Shown: piece by piece, positions 5,342-7,194 of the stretch
Numbering within the stretch: position 1 is the first letter of the stretch
Layout of the letters: every line of letters starts with the position of its first letter
Assembly (NCBI GenBank): GCA_016200595.1
Contig: JACQEL010000199.1
Span: forward strand, 1 to 7,194
Length of the DNA stretch: 7,194 bases
Source: Deltaproteobacteria bacterium
GTDB lineage: Bacteria; Desulfobacterota; Binatia; Bin18
Direction of reading: 5' to 3'
Made by a program: the position numbers and the translations under genes
Notes under the pieces: model-generated
Database searches by the model: none
The model's input: only the letters and a program-made list of their open reading frames with translations
What the model was told of the DNA's origin: nothing

Positions 5342-6952
5342 TTATGCCGTCCGCGGCCCCGCCGCGCGGATGTCTGGAGATACATCGTTGGCGAACTGCT
5401 TGAAGTTCTCCGTAAACATCCCCGCGAGCTTGCGCGCCTGCGCATCATAGGCTTGCGGGTCTCTCCACGTCTTGCGGGGCGGCAATACCTCGGGTGGGAC
5501 GTCCGGACAGGTTTGGGGAATCTGCACCCCGAAGAACGGGTCGTCGCTCATGGGGGCGTGGGCGAGCGTGCCATTCAAAGCGGCGCTCACCATGGCCCGG
5601 GTGTAGGCCAACTTCATACGCTGTCCGACCCCATAGGGGCCGCCGCTCCAGCCGGTATTGACCAGCCAGACCTGGACCTGGTGTTGCGCGATTTTCTTGC
5701 CTAACAGCTCGGCATACACGCCAGGGTTCAGCGCCATAAACGGCGACCCGAAACATGCGCTAAAAGTTGCCTGCGGTTCAGTAATCCCCCGCTCGGTCCC
5801 GGCCACTTTGGCGGTATATCCTGACAGAAAGTGATACATTGCCTGGGCCGGGCTCAAGCGCGCGATCGGCGGCAGTACGCCAAACGCATCGGCCGTGAGC
5901 ATAATGATCACCTGAGGATGTCCCCCTCTGCCGGTGCGCGTCGCATTGGGAATGTGCGAAATAGGGTAGGCCGCGCGCGTGTTCTCGGTGAAGTCGTCGC
6001 TGTCGAGGTCGAGCCGCCGTGCTGCCGTATCGATCGCGACATTTTCCAGGATCGTGCCAAAGCGGCGGGTCGTTTCGTAAATTTCCGGTTCTCCGGTCGG
6101 CGAGAGACGAATCACCTTGGCGTAGCAGCCCCCTTCGAAATTAAAGACGCCGTGGTCACTCCAGCCATGCTCGTCGTCGCCGATCAAGGTCCGCTGCGGG
6201 TCGGCGGACAGCGTGGTCTTGCCCGTTCCTGACAAACCGAAAAAGATCGCTACGTCATTTTCATCTTTGCCGTAATTCGCCGAGCAGTGCATGGACAGCA
6301 CCCCTTGTGGGGGCAGGAGATAGTTCATCACGGTGAACAGCGATTTCTTCATCTCTCCGGCATACGCCGTCCCACCAACGATCACCTCGCGCCGCCCAAA
6401 GTGGAGCAAAATAAAGGCTTCCGAACGGGTGCCGTCATCCTCAGGGCTCGCGTTGAATCCCGGCGCATCAATCACGGTAAACTGCGGTTGATGCTGGGCC
6501 AGTTGGTCCAGGTCGGGTTCCTGGAGAAACATGTTGCGTGCGAAGAGATTATGCCACGCCAGCTCGTTGATGACACGGATCGGCAGGCGATACGTGGGAT
6601 CGGCGCCCACGTAGCAGTCCTGCACATAGAGATCTTTGCCTTGCAGGTAGGCGGTCAGACGAGCCCGTAAGGCATCGTACCGTGCGATCGTAAAGGGTTG
6701 ATTGACCTTGCCCCACCACATCTTGTCCTGACTCGACGGCTCTTGCACGACAAAGCGATCGTTCGGCGAACGGCCCGTATATTGCCCGGTGCGCACCACC
6801 AGGGGGCCGAGATGGGCCAGCAGGCCTTCATGGCGCTGAATGGCGTGCTCGTACAAAGCTGGGGTAGACAGGTTCCACCACACCGTGTTGGCGTTGCGGA
6901 TGCCGTGAGCTTCTAACCCTTGCTGACTCCTGACTTGTCCTTGATGTTCCAT
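5342..6952 (-). CDS. pckA: Phosphoenolpyruvate carboxykinase (ATP)
   Basis: It catalyses oxaloacetate + ATP to phosphoenolpyruvate + ADP + CO2 in the cytoplasm, the entry step of gluconeogenesis. At 536 residues it is the normal length for the bacterial ATP-type enzyme. Visible motifs: RTGQYTGRSPNDRF (54-67, substrate-binding arginines), GEMKKS (199-204, with metal-ligand Lys203), MHCSAN (221-226, with metal-ligand His222), P-loop GLSGTGKTT (239-247), kinase-2 IGDDEHGW (257-264, metal-binding Asp) and ENTRAAYPI (323-331). Also present is GYTAKVAGTERG (378-389). All catalytic elements I can check are intact. The ATG at 6952 has AAGGAG (6964-6959) 6 bases upstream. The 113 bases between its start and the insertion sequence must hold its native promoter, but I cannot pick one. 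It is the first gene of the minus-strand run that continues into pfkA. Confidence 0.97.
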   Translation of the reverse strand: MEHQGQVRSQQGLEAHGIRNANTVWWNLSTPALYEHAIQRHEGLLAHLGPLVVRTGQYTGRSPNDRFVVQEPSSQDKMWWGKVNQPFTIARYDALRARLTAYLQGKDLYVQDCYVGADPTYRLPIRVINELAWHNLFARNMFLQEPDLDQLAQHQPQFTVIDAPGFNASPEDDGTRSEAFILLHFGRREVIVGGTAYAGEMKKSLFTVMNYLLPPQGVLSMHCSANYGKDENDVAIFFGLSGTGKTTLSADPQRTLIGDDEHGWSDHGVFNFEGGCYAKVIRLSPTGEPEIYETTRRFGTILENVAIDTAARRLDLDSDDFTENTRAAYPISHIPNATRTGRGGHPQVIIMLTADAFGVLPPIARLSPAQAMYHFLSGYTAKVAGTERGITEPQATFSACFGSPFMALNPGVYAELLGKKIAQHQVQVWLVNTGWSGGPYGVGQRMKLAYTRAMVSAALNGTLAHAPMSDDPFFGVQIPQTCPDVPPEVLPPRKTWRDPQAYDAQARKLAGMFTENFKQFANDVSPDIRAAGPRTA

Positions 6953-7041
6953 AGAGCACTCCTTTTATCTTGCTTTTTGTTAGGCAGACTCAGTGCTGAC
7001 CGTCACAATTACGGCCCGGATTTTCATGTCACCCTTGGGTC

Positions 7042-7064
7042 CCCTCTCCCCTCGTGGGAGAGGG
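7042..7064. repeat. CCCTCTCCC/GGGAGAGGG hairpin repeat
   Basis: A perfect 9-bp inverted repeat (7042-7050 and 7056-7064) has a 5-base CTCGT loop. It is related to the decayed copy at 1685-1720. The similarity stops just after 7065, exactly where the insertion sequence appears to begin. It lies upstream of pckA. Confidence 0.7.
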
Positions 7065-7079
7065 CTGTATAGACCGGGA

Positions 7080-7115
7080 ACATAGGTAACACCTGTTCAT
7101 GGACATAGGTAACAC
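7080..7115 (+). repeat. Direct repeat pair of the IS end
   Basis: ACATAGGTAACAC is perfectly repeated at 7080-7092 and 7103-7115, preceded by GA and GG respectively. These are likely transposase binding sites or part of the element's promoter. Confidence 0.75.
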
Positions 7116-7154
7116 TTCTAGAATGCGTGAGAGATTGTCGCAAGGAGAACTCTC

Positions 7155-7194
7155 ATGCCTTGGAACGATGGCTCGCCCGTAGCCTTACGCCAGG
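7155..7194 (+). CDS. N-terminus of a transposase, probably IS481 family (partial)
   Basis: The ATG at 7155 follows AAGGAG (7142-7147) by 7 bases. The 13 visible residues, MPWNDGSPVALRQ, resemble the MPW-[KE]-x-x-x-[PV]-M opening of IS481-type DDE transposases, which continue into a helix-turn-helix and an rve integrase domain. Neither domain is within the window, so the family rests on this short N-terminus and the ACATAGGTAACAC repeats. Whether the gene is intact cannot be judged. Confidence 0.55.
   Translation, partial: MPWNDGSPVALRQ

Larger units (their letters stand above)
7066..7194 (+). mobile_element. Left end of an insertion sequence, probably IS481-like (cut by the window edge)
   Basis: Two direct repeats ACATAGGTAACAC (7080-7092 and 7103-7115, 23 bases apart) precede a transposase-like start codon. 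Paired sites containing this type of motif near the terminus look like transposase binding sites of IS481/IS3-type elements, from memory. The tip is placed at TGT (7066) because IS481-type ends often begin TG and because the neighbouring hairpin repeat is interrupted there. The exact end is inference, since the right end and target duplication are outside the window. Confidence 0.6.

Noticed and set aside
5234..5704. Plus-strand ORFs across the end of pckA
   Set aside because: They are antisense shadows of pckA and the palindromic element, without recognisable domains.
6970..7030. Sigma-70 promoter for pckA
   Set aside because: A TTGTGA-like -35 can be found on the minus strand, but no convincing -10 at proper spacing follows.

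Overview
This is a GC-rich bacterial chromosomal window (GC judged by eye, not computed) from an organism I cannot place more finely than a probable uncultivated or environmental bacterium. The basis is bacterial gene structure with strong Shine-Dalgarno sites, intergenic gaps full of short palindromic repeats, and central-carbon enzymes of common bacterial types. No rRNA, tRNA, CRISPR array or phage gene is visible.

Layout. Bases 1-900 (+) hold the C-terminal part of a protein made of about 100-residue alpha/beta repeats, possibly the soluble tail of a DUF389-type membrane protein. After a gap with a REP-like paired palindrome comes a 116-residue membrane protein of unknown function (1247-1597, +). 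Bases 1598-1954 carry no gene but hold a decayed CCCTCTCCC repeat and a roughly 160-bp structured element with terminal inverted repeats that ends at the stop codon of the next gene. From there to 6952 everything is on the minus strand. In transcription order it runs: ATP-type phosphoenolpyruvate carboxykinase (6952-5342), a GC-rich palindromic element, an atypical group-III 6-phosphofructokinase (5194-3872), another palindromic-repeat gap, an unknown 167-residue membrane protein (3605-3102), a possible 19-codon leader ORF, and a CaCA-family cation/proton antiporter (3040-1955). At the right edge (about 7066-7194, +) is the left end and transposase start of an insertion sequence, probably IS481-like. 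It seems to have inserted into a copy of the CCCTCTCCC repeat.

Function. PckA (oxaloacetate to phosphoenolpyruvate) and the phosphofructokinase (fructose-6-phosphate to fructose-1,6-bisphosphate) are opposing control points of gluconeogenesis and glycolysis, lying in tandem 147 bases apart. The unknown membrane protein and the antiporter look like a two-gene operon with translational coupling.

Most notable points. The antiporter lacks the second conserved alpha-repeat glutamate (GNLPQY where GNxxEH is usual). A short ORF, in frame with the antiporter and with a strong ribosome site, ends in a TGA that overlaps the antiporter's own ribosome site. At least five different palindromic intergenic elements crowd 7 kb, two of them with the GTAG foot typical of REP sequences. 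I see no convincing wholly new system; the rest is ordinary housekeeping content.
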